In this document: piece after piece, positions 25,176 through 37,089 of the stretch
Layout: every line of letters begins with the position of its first letter
Numbering within the stretch: position 1 is the first letter of the stretch
Origin: Neckera pumila
Taxonomy: Eukaryota; Streptophyta; Bryopsida; Hypnales; Neckeraceae
Direction: 5' to 3'
DNA: 64,000 nucleotides
Assembly: GCA_963969595.1 (NCBI GenBank)
Contig: OZ018411.1
Location: 21,946,545-22,010,544 of the forward strand
Notes under the pieces: model-generated
What the model saw: the letters and a program-made list of their open reading frames with translations, nothing else
The model's database searches: none
Told to the model about the DNA's origin: nothing
Program-made: the position numbers and the translations under genes

Positions 25176-26919
25176 GTCTTGAAAGACAAGCATTATTTCC
25201 AAAAATTGCAAAGATTGTAAGAAAAACAAACCTCATAGGGTGTTTTTGGAGGGAGGGGGAGACATTTCATCATTTCTCAAATTTGAATTCCTCACATCTT
25301 CTATCTCACTCATTAGAATAGAATGAATAAAAATTTCCTTATAGATGTGAACCTATTTCACAAGAAAATATTTTCTTAAATCTTTTTACAAGTAATCTTT
25401 CTACATGCGCTAAAGTTGTACAAAATGTTAAAAACAAAATAAATCTCTAACTCTCATTCTAACTCCAAACTTGTTCCTTTTGCAAATTAGCTTGCTATAA
25501 GCTAGAGGAAATCTCCACTCTACATAAATGTTTCAGAAAATATCTTCAAGAATTACATTTATAGGAGCCTATCCAAGAATACAAAACCCCATTTCAATCA
25601 AATGTTGAAAGAATTTAAGAATTAAAATGTTTTATTTTACAGAACAAAAAGTTTTCACATTCAAGTGTCCAAAGCTCTTACACTGTGGATTTGGGCTAGT
25701 AATAAAAAGGGAATGCAATTGCGGGTTGCATTGTGCTTATGTACAATGCAAAAGGTACCCCTATTCTGAGCAGTAAATAGGCCTTGGAATTTTGGAGCCA
25801 ATCACAATTGCTAGACACCTACATGCATGTGCAATGTATGAATCCAAAGAAGACAACCCTATGTTGAAACTTCACCAATTTCACTGAAAGCAACAATTTT
25901 ATCAAATTTGTCATGAGGAAATCTACAAGACTTGGTATCGACTTCTGGTAACAATAGGGAGGGATAAAGTAAATACACCTAAAATCAACAAAATCAACAA
26001 TTAAACGTGGTTTCATTATATTGAAATTTTTTTTGTAGGATCTTATTGGTAATCAAAATAGATTCTAGATTCTCTTAAAATGAACCTTTTGAAGATTGGA
26101 TGAATAAACTATGAACTTTCAAAGTGCTGAAAATAAGTGTTTCTAAAATCGGCACTAGACTCTCATGAATAGTGGGAGTAGATTTTAGACAAGAATCTAT
26201 AGATGCTAGTATTAAGGACAGCGTTGGTCCCAAATGAAGTTACCAACCTTATCAGAGTTGGCCAACGAAAGGAAGTCGTTTCAGATTTGAGTTCCAAACC
26301 TTGACTAGGGATTGACATTCAACAATAGAACAATTGGGATTCTATAATTGAAAATCACTTTTAGACTTGAATTGGAAAATATTTCCAACCACTACTTTGA
26401 CTAGGTATAGGAAATTTATAACCAATTGAGAACATAGCTTTGATTGAGTGACGTCATTTTGATCGAAAGAATTCTAGGGTTCCGAGGAGCTCCTCAAGAA
26501 TTTAACATAAGCACACCTATATTCTAAAATAATACACGTACATGTGAATCAAAAAGCGATATGAAAATTTAGATCACAAGATCTTGATTATTACACAAGA
26601 TGTTTACAATATAAATATGAATCAAAGTCTATAAGAGCCTATTGTTTGTTTCTGGTAGACCAAGGGTCTACACTTTAAATTTGGACATTTATAACTTATT
26701 CATATGGTGTCCAACTGCTCATTGACCCAAATATGACAAATTATTTTTCCAAATTTACCAATAGTTTTTGAAAGAATCCAATGGAAGTTGAAGAATTATT
26801 AGAAGCAACTAATGAGAGTTGAAGCATTTATTACTTCAATAATGTCTGTTAAAAGGATAGTCTAGTGTCACTAATAGGTATCTGATGACCTCAACTATGA
26901 AAATCTGTAGTATACTTAA

Positions 26920-27972
26920 CCCCTAAAGGACCAAACAACATTTTTTGGGAACATAGCGATTTTGGGCAGCTTATTACAAATGGAAACTGTATTTTTTTTC
27001 TTTGAAAGTTTCACACAATGTGAGCCCAAGGAATAGCTTTGATGCCCAACAATTTTTCAGAACTTTTGACTATATGGTTAAAAAATTATTGGATGATGTG
27101 TCATAAAATAATTTTTTAACTTTTTGATTTAACTCAATTGACTATATGATTAGCGGGCAGCTCAAAAAGTTCAATTTGACATTAACAATTGAGTTAAATA
27201 AAAAAGTTCTGAAAATTATTGGATGATATGTCAACTTTTGACTATATGATTAGCGGGCAGCTCAAAAAGTTTTTGAAAAATCACTTTTAAAAAAAATAAA
27301 AATTTGAAATTGGTTTCTTAGATTGATATATACATGGAAAGCTTTGAACCATTCCATTTTGATCTATGAGATGAGAATTATGAGGTGTTCTAGTTTGCGG
27401 GCAGGTATGGATTCCCTACTCTAAAAGAAACTTTGAAATCCTTGATTTAACTCAATTGTTAATGTCTTTTGAAAAAACTAAAATCATAGGATATATATTG
27501 TTTATTACAACATTATAACTGTTGGAATTGACATTTTTCAATTCCATAATTAAATTCTTAACAATTTGGTGTTTTGAATCATTCTCTACTTCTTTCTACA
27601 ACCTATTTTTTTCCTATATGTTGTACAATTCGAAATGATCTGAAATTTTTTAAGCATGTAGCCAACTTGCTTTGAAGAATGAATTCAAGGAATAACCACC
27701 ATTTTGGACATTTTTTCATTTTTGTGACCTTGTGAAGTGTAGCTGCCCAATTTTTACAGGGCTAAAAAAAAGAATTTTGTCAATTCAAATGTTAATCTCT
27801 TGCAATCTACATGGTGGGAGTTTCTGAAGTTTTTTCTACATATTCTCAAACAAGCTAACTACAAGATCCTACGTATGACCAAAAATGTTATTTTCCTAAA
27901 ATTTGGTGCTTGCTCTAGAAATGGCAGTTTTAGAGTGTTTTTGGTGAAAACATAGTCTCTGACCTTTAGGGG
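26920..27972 (+). mobile_element. TTAA-flanked MITE, family A, copy 4 (1053 bp)
   Basis: Perfect TTAA lies on both sides (26916-26919, 27973-27976). The ends are CCCCTAAAGGACCAA and GACCTTTAGGGG. It is about 110 bp longer than its relatives because of an internal rearrangement at 27090-27260, where agcgggcagctcaaaaagtt is duplicated and a segment is inverted. Confidence 0.88.
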
Positions 27973-28441
27973 TTAATATATAGACTCTGAAACATTTCAA
28001 ACCAGTTTCATTTACTTTTTCTCTCATTTGCTAACATGGACATATGTTGTTTTTCCCAAATTTGGCACAAAATTGGTCGTCTATGTTAGGTGTGGATACC
28101 TTAATAGCTTGAAGAAATGAGAATTGCATTGATGTTCAAATCCAATCTAAAGACACAATTCAACGAGCCAGAATTGTGATATTCAAGCATTCAAAGTTCT
28201 TAAAACTAGGACCAAAACAATTGAGGTTCTAAAACCGAACCAGAGAACAACTAGAAAAGTGCTAGTCTCTTGAAATTTCATCAATGTTCCATCAGGTAAC
28301 AAACCCTCAAATTTTGGAGCAAGAATGTTTCAACCCACACCGGAGTTGAAGAGCAAATCCGGGGTCTCTAAATAATGATTTTGGATGATACAAACACAAT
28401 GGAGAAGAGTTTGGATCCAACTGTGGAATTGGGACCAAGAT

Positions 28442-28899
28442 CCTCTCTTTGGATTATATGGATCTCCCGTAATAGTAAGGTTTTCTCCCAACACCATTGG
28501 CCTTTGGAGCTTACACATAAGGCTATTTGGGATGCCCTATTAGACTCAGTGCATGCGCGACTCAGCTGAAGTCTCAAATTAGGATTAGACAATGTCCTCA
28601 AGATGTTGGATCTATCTAGGCTAAGTTTGACAAGGTTTGGCTTCAGTCTCCTATTCTGGCATCTAGGGTTGATACTAGTGTAATTTGGAACAAAAGGCCC
28701 CCCCCCCCCCCCCCCCCCCCCTCCCCCTCTTGTTCTCTCAATTAGGTGTTCTTCCTTTTTTCTTTTCTCTTAGTTCTTTTTTGCTTTGCTCTTATCTCTT
28801 CATTGTCCAGCCTTCTCGGCTTGGCTGTTGTGTATGTTGGTTCGTTTTGTTTTTCTTAATGCAATGGTTATTTCCATTTGTTCAAAAAGAAAAAGAAAA
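28442..28899 (+). mobile_element. 5'-truncated LINE end with target-site duplication
   Basis: TGGGACCAAGAT (28430-28441) and TGGGGCCAAGAT (28900-28911) flank the insert with one mismatch, and the second copy of the region (near 48125) lacks the insert. Translation of the start reads SSLWIIWISRNSKVFS and KAIWDALLDSV, matching the region just after the zinc-binding part of the LINE at 53966-55280. The 3' end reads CCATTTGTTCAAAAAG, like that LINE. Stops are present, so it is dead. Confidence 0.85.
28698..28721 (+). repeat. Homopolymer of 24 C
   Basis: Twenty-four C in a row, then T and five more C, lie inside the LINE fragment. This is very unusual in such AT-rich DNA and its length is likely to vary or be misassembled. 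Confidence 0.9.
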
Positions 28900-29019
28900 T
28901 GGGGCCAAGATTGCAATGCAAATCAAAGAAAGAATCTTGGGTCTTCCTTAATATATCTGTAGAATCTTCAGCACGTTAGTGACTGTATTTTTGTATTGCT
29001 TGGTACGGATAATATTTAA

Positions 29020-29690
29020 TCCCCGAAAGTGCATGACTATGTTTCATCAATAATTACTTCAAAATTGCCTATTCCAACGCACAAAGCTCAACTGCAAAAA
29101 TAAACTACTTGTTTTTTATACTGGCTCACAAATCTTACACTAGACATGTATGAGAATGTGTGAAAAAAACTTCCTACAATTTGGCCATATTTTTTTGATT
29201 GTATGATATTCATATTAAAATTGAAAATAAAAGGATTTTTTTATCTCACATAACTAGGATTTTAGACTTTGAATTCCCTTGACTGAATTTTTTTGCACTT
29301 CAAATTTCTGAAGTTAAAATCTGTATGGTGGGCATTTGTGTTATATTTAGGAGAAAAAAATCCAGAAGAAACTAAACTTTTTTTTCCTTAAATAATTATA
29401 TCCAAAGTTGTAAGACAGAAGAAAAATTATAATGTTGCTTGTTCTAATATTGAATTGAAATATGTCAATGCTAATGGTGAATTTATTGTAGCAAGTAATC
29501 TATCCCCCAAGGATGCTTTAGTTTGAAAATTTTGTGAAACGGAAATCCGGAATGAACCCTAAACATTCTTTTCTGGGAAGATTTCCCAGTTGCCCACTAT
29601 ACAAGGCACTTTGTAACTTTCACATCACTTGTCCAAATGGAATGAATCAAAACATTTTAGAAAGACATATATGTGCAGACATATATACTA
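29020..29690 (-). mobile_element. TTAA-type MITE fragment next to the ankyrin gene
   Basis: TTAA at 29016-29019 is followed by TCCCCGAAAGTGCATGACTA, matching the right end of minus-orientation family copies. Similar sequence follows to about 29690, including agttgcccact. No distal end is seen; it abuts the 3' end of the ankyrin gene. A shorter version starts at 48252. Confidence 0.55.
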
Positions 29691-29709
29691 GGATAAGATA
29701 ATGGAAAAA

Positions 29710-31083
29710 TTAAATCTGTAATTCCCAAATGGGTTTATAAATAAGCATGATCGCAGGACAGACTATAAAGACCCCTTGGATCAATCGTTTCCTGATGGCA
29801 TACTGCTCTCTCATTACAGACCCCCATGAGATGAAATAGAGCAGCACATTACCATGAATGAATAGAGGAAACCAGGTAATAAAAATATACATTGGACTGC
29901 GATGCCCGACATTGATTACGGGAAACTTGTGAAGAACTAAACTGGCAGCAAACGAGAAGGAGTCCACGAAATACAATGGCCCCCAACAGCAAATTTTGTG
30001 CAATAAACACCGCTTGCCGCAGCAGCTTCACCTCCACTTTCAACGATGCAGCTGGAATCGGGAAAGTGGCCAAGGTTCCAGCCACAAGGGCCACCATTGA
30101 AAACAAAAAAGCAAACCCATCAAAGAGAAAAAAGGAATTGAGCCATTGAGTTTCCATTCGCCTACTTGAGGACAAAGTGGACTCATCAGAATCTGGGTTC
30201 GGGATGCCGCCCGGAGTCTGCAGCCATGCCCCAAAGGCCGCTGCTGCCACCAGAGCCGCACCCACCAGGATAGCATTCGCAGACATGGCAATCCTCGCTT
30301 TTTCTTGTTGAAGATAGTTCAAATCTGAGATTTGCAGAACCTCCACAAGGTCCATATTAACGTTGGACTTAGAGTTGGCAGGCATATTAAGCTTGAACTT
30401 AAAGTTGGCAAGCATATTACCTTGGACTTAAAGTTGGCAATAGCGCCCTTGGACTTTAATTTGTTCTTTTTCGCCAAGTCCAAGGGCGTCTCGCTATTCC
30501 AACTCACGGCATAGATGTTCACAGGAGCATACGCAAACTCTAGTTGACGAGGTTGTCGCAGCAGGAGCGTGGCAATGGCTGTGTCTCCTTCCACAGCAGC
30601 CAAGTGAAGAGGTGTGTAGCCGCCGCAATACGTACCGACTTCATCTTCCTCACAGGTGGCTGCAAGAAATATGTCCGGGAGCACCAATGAAGACTTTGTG
30701 AGTATTTCTACAACTTCCTTACGCAAGTGCCGAACGGCCAAGTGCAGCGGGGTGTAGCCAAAGTCATCCTTGGCATTCACAACCTCTCTGGCCCGCTGTC
30801 CGGAAATCTCTGGGTGGCTTAATATGAATTCCACAATCCTCACGTGCCCCTCCTCCCCCCCCATTGCCGCCAAGTGGAGAGGAGTTCGGTTGAAGTACGG
30901 GTCACGTCCAGCTTTGAAGTCCAAAGGATGGTTTCCGCTCTCCAGTTCAGTCTGGAACAGTTCAAGATTCCCCAACCACGCTCGGTTGAGAACATTCGGT
31001 GGGGCAGGCCGATCTGCTGCGGGGGGTTGTCTGTTCCCAGTCTTCAGATTTTCTTGAGCCTCATTTATCTCCGTGTTGGCCAT
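29710..31083 (-). pseudogene. Ankyrin-repeat/PGG-domain membrane protein gene with two apparent frame breaks
   Basis: The start is ATG at 31083 (MANTEINEAQ). Ankyrin repeats read NRTPLHLAAMGG, FGYTPLHLAVRH, GGYTPLHLAAVEG and SETPLDLAKK. A one-base frame change near 30418-30400 leads to the PGG domain (NYLQQEKARIAMSANAILVG, then LQTPGGIPNPDS) with transmembrane segments near 30300-30240 and 30130-30050. A second frame change near 29975 leads to VDSFSFAASLVLHKFPV and ends WELQI at 29710, giving about 455 residues if joined. The first break sits in a threefold tandem repeat of 29, 30 and 30 bp; the 29-bp unit explains the shift. A 53-bp intron from 30418 (AAG|gtaata to ctaag|TCC) would also restore frame but is short for a plant. 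Such proteins are membrane-anchored and often act in stress or defence. It could be a pseudogene, or the breaks could be assembly errors. Confidence 0.75.
30335..30425 (-). repeat. Threefold 29/30-bp tandem repeat inside the ankyrin gene
   Basis: Minus-strand units read TTGCCAACTTTAAGTCCAAG, TTGCCAACTTTAAGTTCAAG and CTGCCAACTCTAAGTCCAAC, each followed by a taatatg word. The first is 29 bp and the others 30, giving a frame change of one base between the ankyrin and PGG parts. Confidence 0.85.
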
Positions 31084-31750
31084 GCCCCTCGTCCTACCCA
31101 CCGAGATCACAGAGCTAGTTACAGATCGATCTGCACCAAATCAAACCAAATGGTGCTCTAGTGAGGTCGAAAAAAGTAGTTTAACAAACTACGAATCGAC
31201 CCAACTGGCTTCAGGATCCCGTGCACACTTCATCCCAGTATTACAGACAACATATAGATGGTGTTGCATCTCGTGTGAAGGAAAATGGAACTAATTGGCC
31301 ACATGACCACGGCAACTCCGAACAACGTCGGAGATCGAATTGGGAGGTTCATGATATAAATACACCCCATGGCTAATTCGATCAAACTGCACTCACTGCC
31401 CGCCAAGGCCATCCTCTAATCGATATGTGATGTAGTGTTTTCTTTCCCGTGTGATCCAGAACATGTCTAATTTAAGATCGATCCTATTGTTGCATTTCAG
31501 AAAGGTAGTTAAACTCCCAACAGTTTTGGCTCTTTGTTTTGTTTAGAATGTCATCTAAGAAGCTCGAAAGAGGCTTTGAGCATTACAAGGGTTCAAAATT
31601 GCGTCAATCTAATAGGTGATGTACCTCTGTTTCGGAGTGCTTTTCAATCTTGTCGCTCCAGTTGAGAGTAGTATGAGGACTCAAGATTCACCAAGCAATC
31701 CTGGACATAAATAAAACGCCCGCTGTGTGAGTCACAAGTCGAGAAAGAAT
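31084..31750. promoter_or_regulatory. Upstream region of the ankyrin gene
   Basis: This is the 5' flank of the minus-strand ankyrin gene. A tatatttaTGAACC-type stretch near 31355 (minus gtatttatatcatgaacc) could hold a TATA box about 270 bp before the start codon. The first 330 bp are duplicated at 48486-48830. Confidence 0.4.
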
Positions 31751-32440
31751 AAGAAGCTTAGAATCGAGCTAATCACCACAAAATGTTGCCATGAAAGCGA
31801 TAGAGCTAAGGTTTGATGGAAAAATAGAACAAAACCTACAGATCAGTAATACTGAAGTCTCCACACAAAATCACATCAACTGACGACTAGGGCAAAACGA
31901 GAAGAACAAGTAATTCCAAAGACAAAATACACACCCCAAAAACGAAAATCCGTAGTACGAAAGACTCCAACCACACCAAATCAAGTCAATGAAAAAAAGG
32001 GCAATCGATAACTGGAAGTCCAGTAGCCTCCACTCAAAAGCAAGTCTAATGAAAAAGTGGTGCAAAACTGGAAAAACAAATCACAGAGACAAAACACCTA
32101 CCCCCAACCGAAAATCAGTAGTACTCTAGACTCCACGCAAATTCAAAACTAGGGCAACCAAAAAACAGGAGTCCTGTAATCTCCAAACCAAAGCGAGGCA
32201 AATGAAAAGTAATGCAAAACTAGAAGAGCGAATCACAAATTCAAAACACATAACACCTTACACCGCAAATCGGTAGCTCTATACAAACCACACAAAATCA
32301 AGTCAAGTCAAATCAAATAAGGGCAAAATGAAAAGAGCTTATCACAGACACAAGACAAGCACCCTTATCCTGTACTCTCCACACAAAACCATGTCACATC
32401 ATGCAGAAAACAGTGTCTTCATAGACATCATAAAGAGATC
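31750..32440. repeat. Degenerate tandem array, unit about 110-165 bp
   Basis: The words gcaaaact.gaa, aatcacagagacaaaacac, accgaaaatc.gtagt and ctccacacaaaatcaa recur from about 31894, 32061, 32215 and 32323. It lies upstream of the ankyrin gene, as the 170-bp array lies upstream of GT47. Confidence 0.6.
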
Positions 32441-33075
32441 ATCACTCAGACCATAGTGAAATCTCCCCACAAATCATGGAAAAAATTCAAGTCGTCTAAA
32501 ATTTCTTCAAACAGTATTATTTTACTCAAACCCTCTTACATATCTTTACGACTTCAACATAGTAAGCCGAAGGTTGATACCAAAGAATGCAGAGAAAACG
32601 CATCTAGAATACAAACTAAAGCTTTCTGATCGCGTAGTTTGATGTTTTAGGCACCAAGGTTTAGTTTTAATGACTCTAAGTCATAGTAGACATGCAATAT
32701 CATCTCAGCATGAAAAATGAATATGATAATTTCCATTCATAAATAGTCACTAAATGAAAAATTGGTTGTCAATTATTTGGTCTTTGAAACTTGTTGCATC
32801 GTAACAGTTGTGTTGAATGGGGTTGGTTTGTTTACTCAAAATTTAGAATTGGGGTTGTTCAGAAATCCAAGTTTACAAGATGAGGTAGGTACGTGGACTT
32901 GATTGAATTCAAAAATTTCATTTTGTTTGTTTGTTTGTTCCACTTTTGTCATACAATGTTAAAACATGTGTATTACACATTTTGTATGTTTGTTTATTCT
33001 ACGTTTGTGTGGTTATAACAATCACGTGTATTGCTTGCATCATCACTTTGTCTATTTTGCAAAATTTGTGCTAAA
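32441..33075. other. Intergenic, nothing recognised
   Basis: AT-rich DNA with tttgtttgtt runs near 32925. No gene, RNA or defined element was seen. Confidence 0.5.
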
Positions 33076-33967
33076 TCCCTAAAGGCCCAAGGCCTTTTCT
33101 CTGCCAAAAAACACTCAAAACTGCCATTTTTACAGCAAAGAGTAAAAGAAATTAAAAACTATTTTTTTTCTTGCACATCCAATTGAAGGATCTTACACCT
33201 AACTAGTATGAGAATGTGTGGAAAAATTTCAGAATTTTTGACCGCACAGATTGCAAGATATTTGTGTTTAAAGTGAACAAAACAAATTTTTCAGCACATT
33301 GCGGGACTAGATTTTTGATTTTGAACATTTTTAATGTAAAAGTTTTGCACTACAGAGTTTTGAGCTTTAAAACTTTATTGTATAGAACCGAGTTGAGTGT
33401 CTAGGGGAAGAAAAATTAGAAAAATTAATTTTCATTATTAAAAAATTTATTAAGTAGAAATAGGTACGAGATAGAATGAAAATCTAAAATATTAATATCT
33501 TTTATATGGAATTAAAAAGCACTAATCCCAATGGTGAGATTGTTCTAGCAAAAAAACTAAACCTTGTGGAACTTTGTTTTTGAAGATTGTCAAAATTGCA
33601 TTAAAAAAATGAATCCTACAAGTTGTTTTTTTAGGAAGATGCTCTAAGTGCCCAAGAAACAAGATTGTCCATAACTTTTTCATAATAAATCCAAATAAAA
33701 TGAATCAAAGCTTTCCAAATAGACAAAAATATAATCTATAAGAAAAAAACGAAAAAAGAAAAAAATTGCCCCTTGAACGTTGTTTTGAGTTTATTTGGGC
33801 ATAATTTCTTTGCCTAGGCACCAATTGAAAAAAAATTATACTCCCAAAAATCTTATCAATTTTTCTATCTTCACAAAGAATTTCAAAAAATCACAACAAA
33901 AAATCAGCCCGTAGGTACTTGCTCGAAATTCCTTTTGTCCCGCGAAGGGACAATGGACTTTTAGGGG
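33076..33967 (-). mobile_element. TTAA-type MITE, family B, copy 2 (about 892 bp)
   Basis: It starts TCCCTAAAGGCCCAAGGCC and ends GGACAATGGACTTTTAGGGG, followed by TTAA at 33968-33971. The end and start are reversed relative to 51132-52055, so it lies in the opposite orientation. No coding is seen. Confidence 0.8.
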
Positions 33968-33971
33968 TTAA

Positions 33972-36255
33972 TCCAAGAGTGCCGCCAAATTCATTTTGAG
34001 GTATTTGGATGACTTCAAAATAGTGTCAATTCATAATGATGATGATTTTCCCATGCTCTAGAAACAAATCACAATAAATTGTTATGTTAGTGTACTTCAG
34101 CTACTTTTAGCTCCTAGATTATGATCTAAATTTTAGCCCCAAAAATTATATCTTTGATTCGGTTAAGCCCAACAAACAAAATGAAGGGTATCAATTGTAG
34201 TTTCTTCTTGGTATGAAAATTTGAAATTCCCATTTGCACTTTGGATCTATAACCATTGCTACAAACTTTTAAATTATAGAATATTAACATGGAAATTTGG
34301 TTCACACCATGGTGCTCTACACCTCAACAAAATCCTATGATGAAGTTTTCAGATCTATTAAGCTTATTTTGTTACTTTATATGAATATTTTACTTTTCCT
34401 TCAAAAATTCACAATAAATTCAAATTCTTATAACAAAATCTGACTTGTAAAAGAGATGTGACTTTGTCTTTGAAAATAAAAAATAAATAATTTCATTCAT
34501 ATAAAGTGAACAATTGAGAGCATACAAAGTGAAGGCAGGATGTTAAGGTATACACCTGAGTTAAGATAGTATTTGATGTGGGTCTATTTTCCTTAATTAT
34601 TGTATTTAAGATGACCATATTTTTACATAAAAAGCTATGAGGGGCATATTTTTAGTTGGTAAATTCATTCATGTAGGTTTGTAAGTGGGGCTATCTTACA
34701 TATAAAATTTAAGTGTCCAATTGACCAAGAGGTAGAATTTAACCTTTGAAGACCAATTGTCTGTTGAACGAACAATTGAAAATCTAGATAGGATCCAAGA
34801 AATCAATTTGGGTCGGTTGTTCACAAAATTTTGATACAAGATGTGAACATAAACTGGCTCTTTTGTAAGAATATACTTTATTCGAAATGAGTTGCCAAAG
34901 CAAAAGTTATATTGCCTTGAACTTTTTTGGCAGCCCGGGCAATTTGGACATCTTTGGGGCACATTTTGCAAAAATGCTCATCAACTTCTGAAATTTGGCA
35001 TGTATGTAACTAATAAAAATATGGAATACAATTGTAAAAGTAAATTTAGCTCTCAAATCATAAGCTAAGAGGAATCAAACTTTATTAGCTAAGTTGGAAT
35101 GGCTTCAAGAATAATCATTTTCTTCTACTTCAAGCCCTATAATCTTGCATTATATGAAGTCAAAGTTCTTGAAAATTTTCCCACATATTGTATTCCAAAT
35201 TTTTGTCTCTAATTTTTATTGTTTGGATTCCAAAAAAAGTTCTTTATTGCAAAAGAAATCATCAAAAAATGACTAGTGTATTGCCAATGCACTTAACCTC
35301 CTTACATTGGAGGTTGATTTAGATTAAGCTAGATTCCATATTTGCTTCTAAAATTTCTCATGAGTATCTAACATCATATATGTATGAATCAAACATCATA
35401 TATATATATGAAGTTAAACAAACTATAAACTCCATCTTCATGTTGCACAATTATTAATTTGTTCAACCCACTAAGGTAATTAGATAAACCTCCCTATTCA
35501 TGTAATGTGATATTTTCTACCACTTATGGTTAGTGCCTTACGTTTACACTTGATTTCTTTTATAAGTACACTACTAATATTGTGGCACAATTTCAATCAA
35601 CCACCCCTCATTGTAGGTTTTCTTGACTATGTCCATTTTATCATCTATATGAAATTATTTGTCCACATCTATATTCATCGTATTATAAAAACCTTGCACA
35701 ACCTCTATTTCTTAAGGCTAACTTATTAATAAAAAAAATCCTACTACATGATGTCTTTCTATACCCTAAATTATATATAATAGAATATGTAGCATTTCAT
35801 GAACCCTATGGTAGCCCTAGTATTACATAAAATTTCTCTGCTCTGAATTAAATGGACCCTATCTTTTAACTCACATAGTTTTCTAAAAATCTGATAGTGA
35901 TCTCTTTGGGTCAGGTGGATTATTTTTGATAATCCCTTGCTAGCAAATCAAATTGTCGTAACAAGGGACTACGGGTTTCGCATTTGCCCTAACAAATGAT
36001 CTACACAACCACTGTGCAATTGTCATTCACTTCTGCATTTTCCATTAGTCATTTATATTGCACATCAAAAGTATTGGCAAAGAATGACCCTCCTAGACAA
36101 ACCATTTATTGCCATAAATCCCGCTTCGGCGGAGATTGTATTATGCATAATTGACTTGGACACTTTGAGAACTTTGACTTTGGATGGTAAACAACAATAT
36201 TATACTTCTATAATTATGTTTTTCACTATTGTTTTTTTTTGTTTCTTGCCACAAA
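33972..36255. other. AT-rich intergenic DNA
   Basis: No gene is supported. A fragment near 34870-34960 (gcagcccgggcaatttgg) resembles the inner part of family A/B elements. A tatatatatatg run lies near 35400. Confidence 0.5.
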
Positions 36256-36257
36256 TA

Positions 36258-36987
36258 AGGTAGAGCCACCTATAACTCACCAATGATCCATACCCAACCT
36301 ATAGGTGCAGTTATTTCCGACCAAGGTTGAACTCGATTTTTTGAAGATTAGAATGTTTTTTATTTTTCCTTTTCAAGGTTGAAACTAATAAATTCATGAC
36401 ACATATCCCAAGTTGTGAGAATGAAAGTAGAAAATAATGAGCAGGAAAAAGTTCTTGAATGATCAAAATTGGAAGAGTCTAGTGACATTGGCCATGGATC
36501 TGGAGCACTTTTTGCCTACCAAAATTCATAGTAATTTAAGTTCAAACAATATAATTACCAAAAAATTTGCAATCTCCGTCATTTCTATGGATGCAATATT
36601 TGCTTTTGCCTTGCACATGTTGCTATTGCTTATTCGGTCGATTAAGGTAGAAGGCTCGAGAACAATTCGGGCATTTAGAACCACTCACCCCATAAATGCA
36701 CACTATTTGTACATGCTGCTTTTTCATAGCCTTTACTGATGTACCAACAGTGTACATTTCAGAGGTGGGCGGTTTTGGAACCCTAGGGCAGTTCAACTTC
36801 AGAAATTCATAACTAATTCAAAAATGATCCAAAAAACATGAAACAACTTGAATTAGATGCTAACTTCTCTTGTCTTTGAAGGAAAATTCACTGAAAAATA
36901 TTTTGAGAAATTTCACTTGCCTAAAATTCAGTTCCAATGCTTAGATGGTTGGTTTATGGACCTTCTACCTTATGGGTGGCTCTACCT
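36258..36987. mobile_element. TA-flanked MITE, family G, copy 2 (730 bp)
   Basis: The ends AGGTAGAGCCACCTATAA and TTATGGGTGGCTCTACCT are complementary, and TA flanks both sides (36256-36257, 36988-36989). The left 400 bp matches copy 1 at 11101-11497, including cacatatcccaagttgtgag; the right part is extra. It contains a further near-copy of an end at 36645 (ttaaggtagaaggctcga), so it may be a compound. Confidence 0.82.
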
Positions 36988-36990
36988 TAA

Positions 36991-37089
36991 CCCCTAAATG
37001 CCCGAGGCACCAAATCTGGTGTTTGCAAAATTTTGAGATGATGCTAAAGGTAGAGGTTTTGGTATTTTTTCAAATTTAGGGACATCGCG
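36991..37089 (+). mobile_element. Start of a TTAA-type element abutting family G copy 2
   Basis: TTAACCCCTAAATGCCC begins at 36987 inside the end of the family G element. Only a left end is visible; no matching right end was found before the hairpin array. Confidence 0.4.

Larger units (their letters stand above)
20351..26658. repeat. Long tandem repeat, unit b (about 6.3 kb with insertions)
   Basis: This is the second head-to-tail copy of the unit described at 7441-20350. It carries its own later insertions at 21889-22089, 22278-24494 and 24814-25175. Blocks match in order and orientation, with many substitutions and small gaps, so the duplication is old compared with the MITE insertions. 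Confidence 0.75.
28127..31410. repeat. Segmental duplication, copy 1 (holds LINE and ankyrin gene)
   Basis: Blocks 28127-28441, 28900-29235 and 31083-31410 recur in the same order and orientation at 47848-48830. The LINE end (28442-28899) is absent from the other copy, and so is the region from about 29240 to the ankyrin start codon. Confidence 0.75.

Noticed and set aside
7441..26658. LTR retrotransposon as the basis of the long tandem units
   Set aside because: No primer-binding site, polypurine tract, TG..CA ends or gag-pol frames were seen.
28685..28951. Frame beginning with a run of Pro residues
   Set aside because: It reads through the 24-C homopolymer and the LINE 3' end; it is not a gene.
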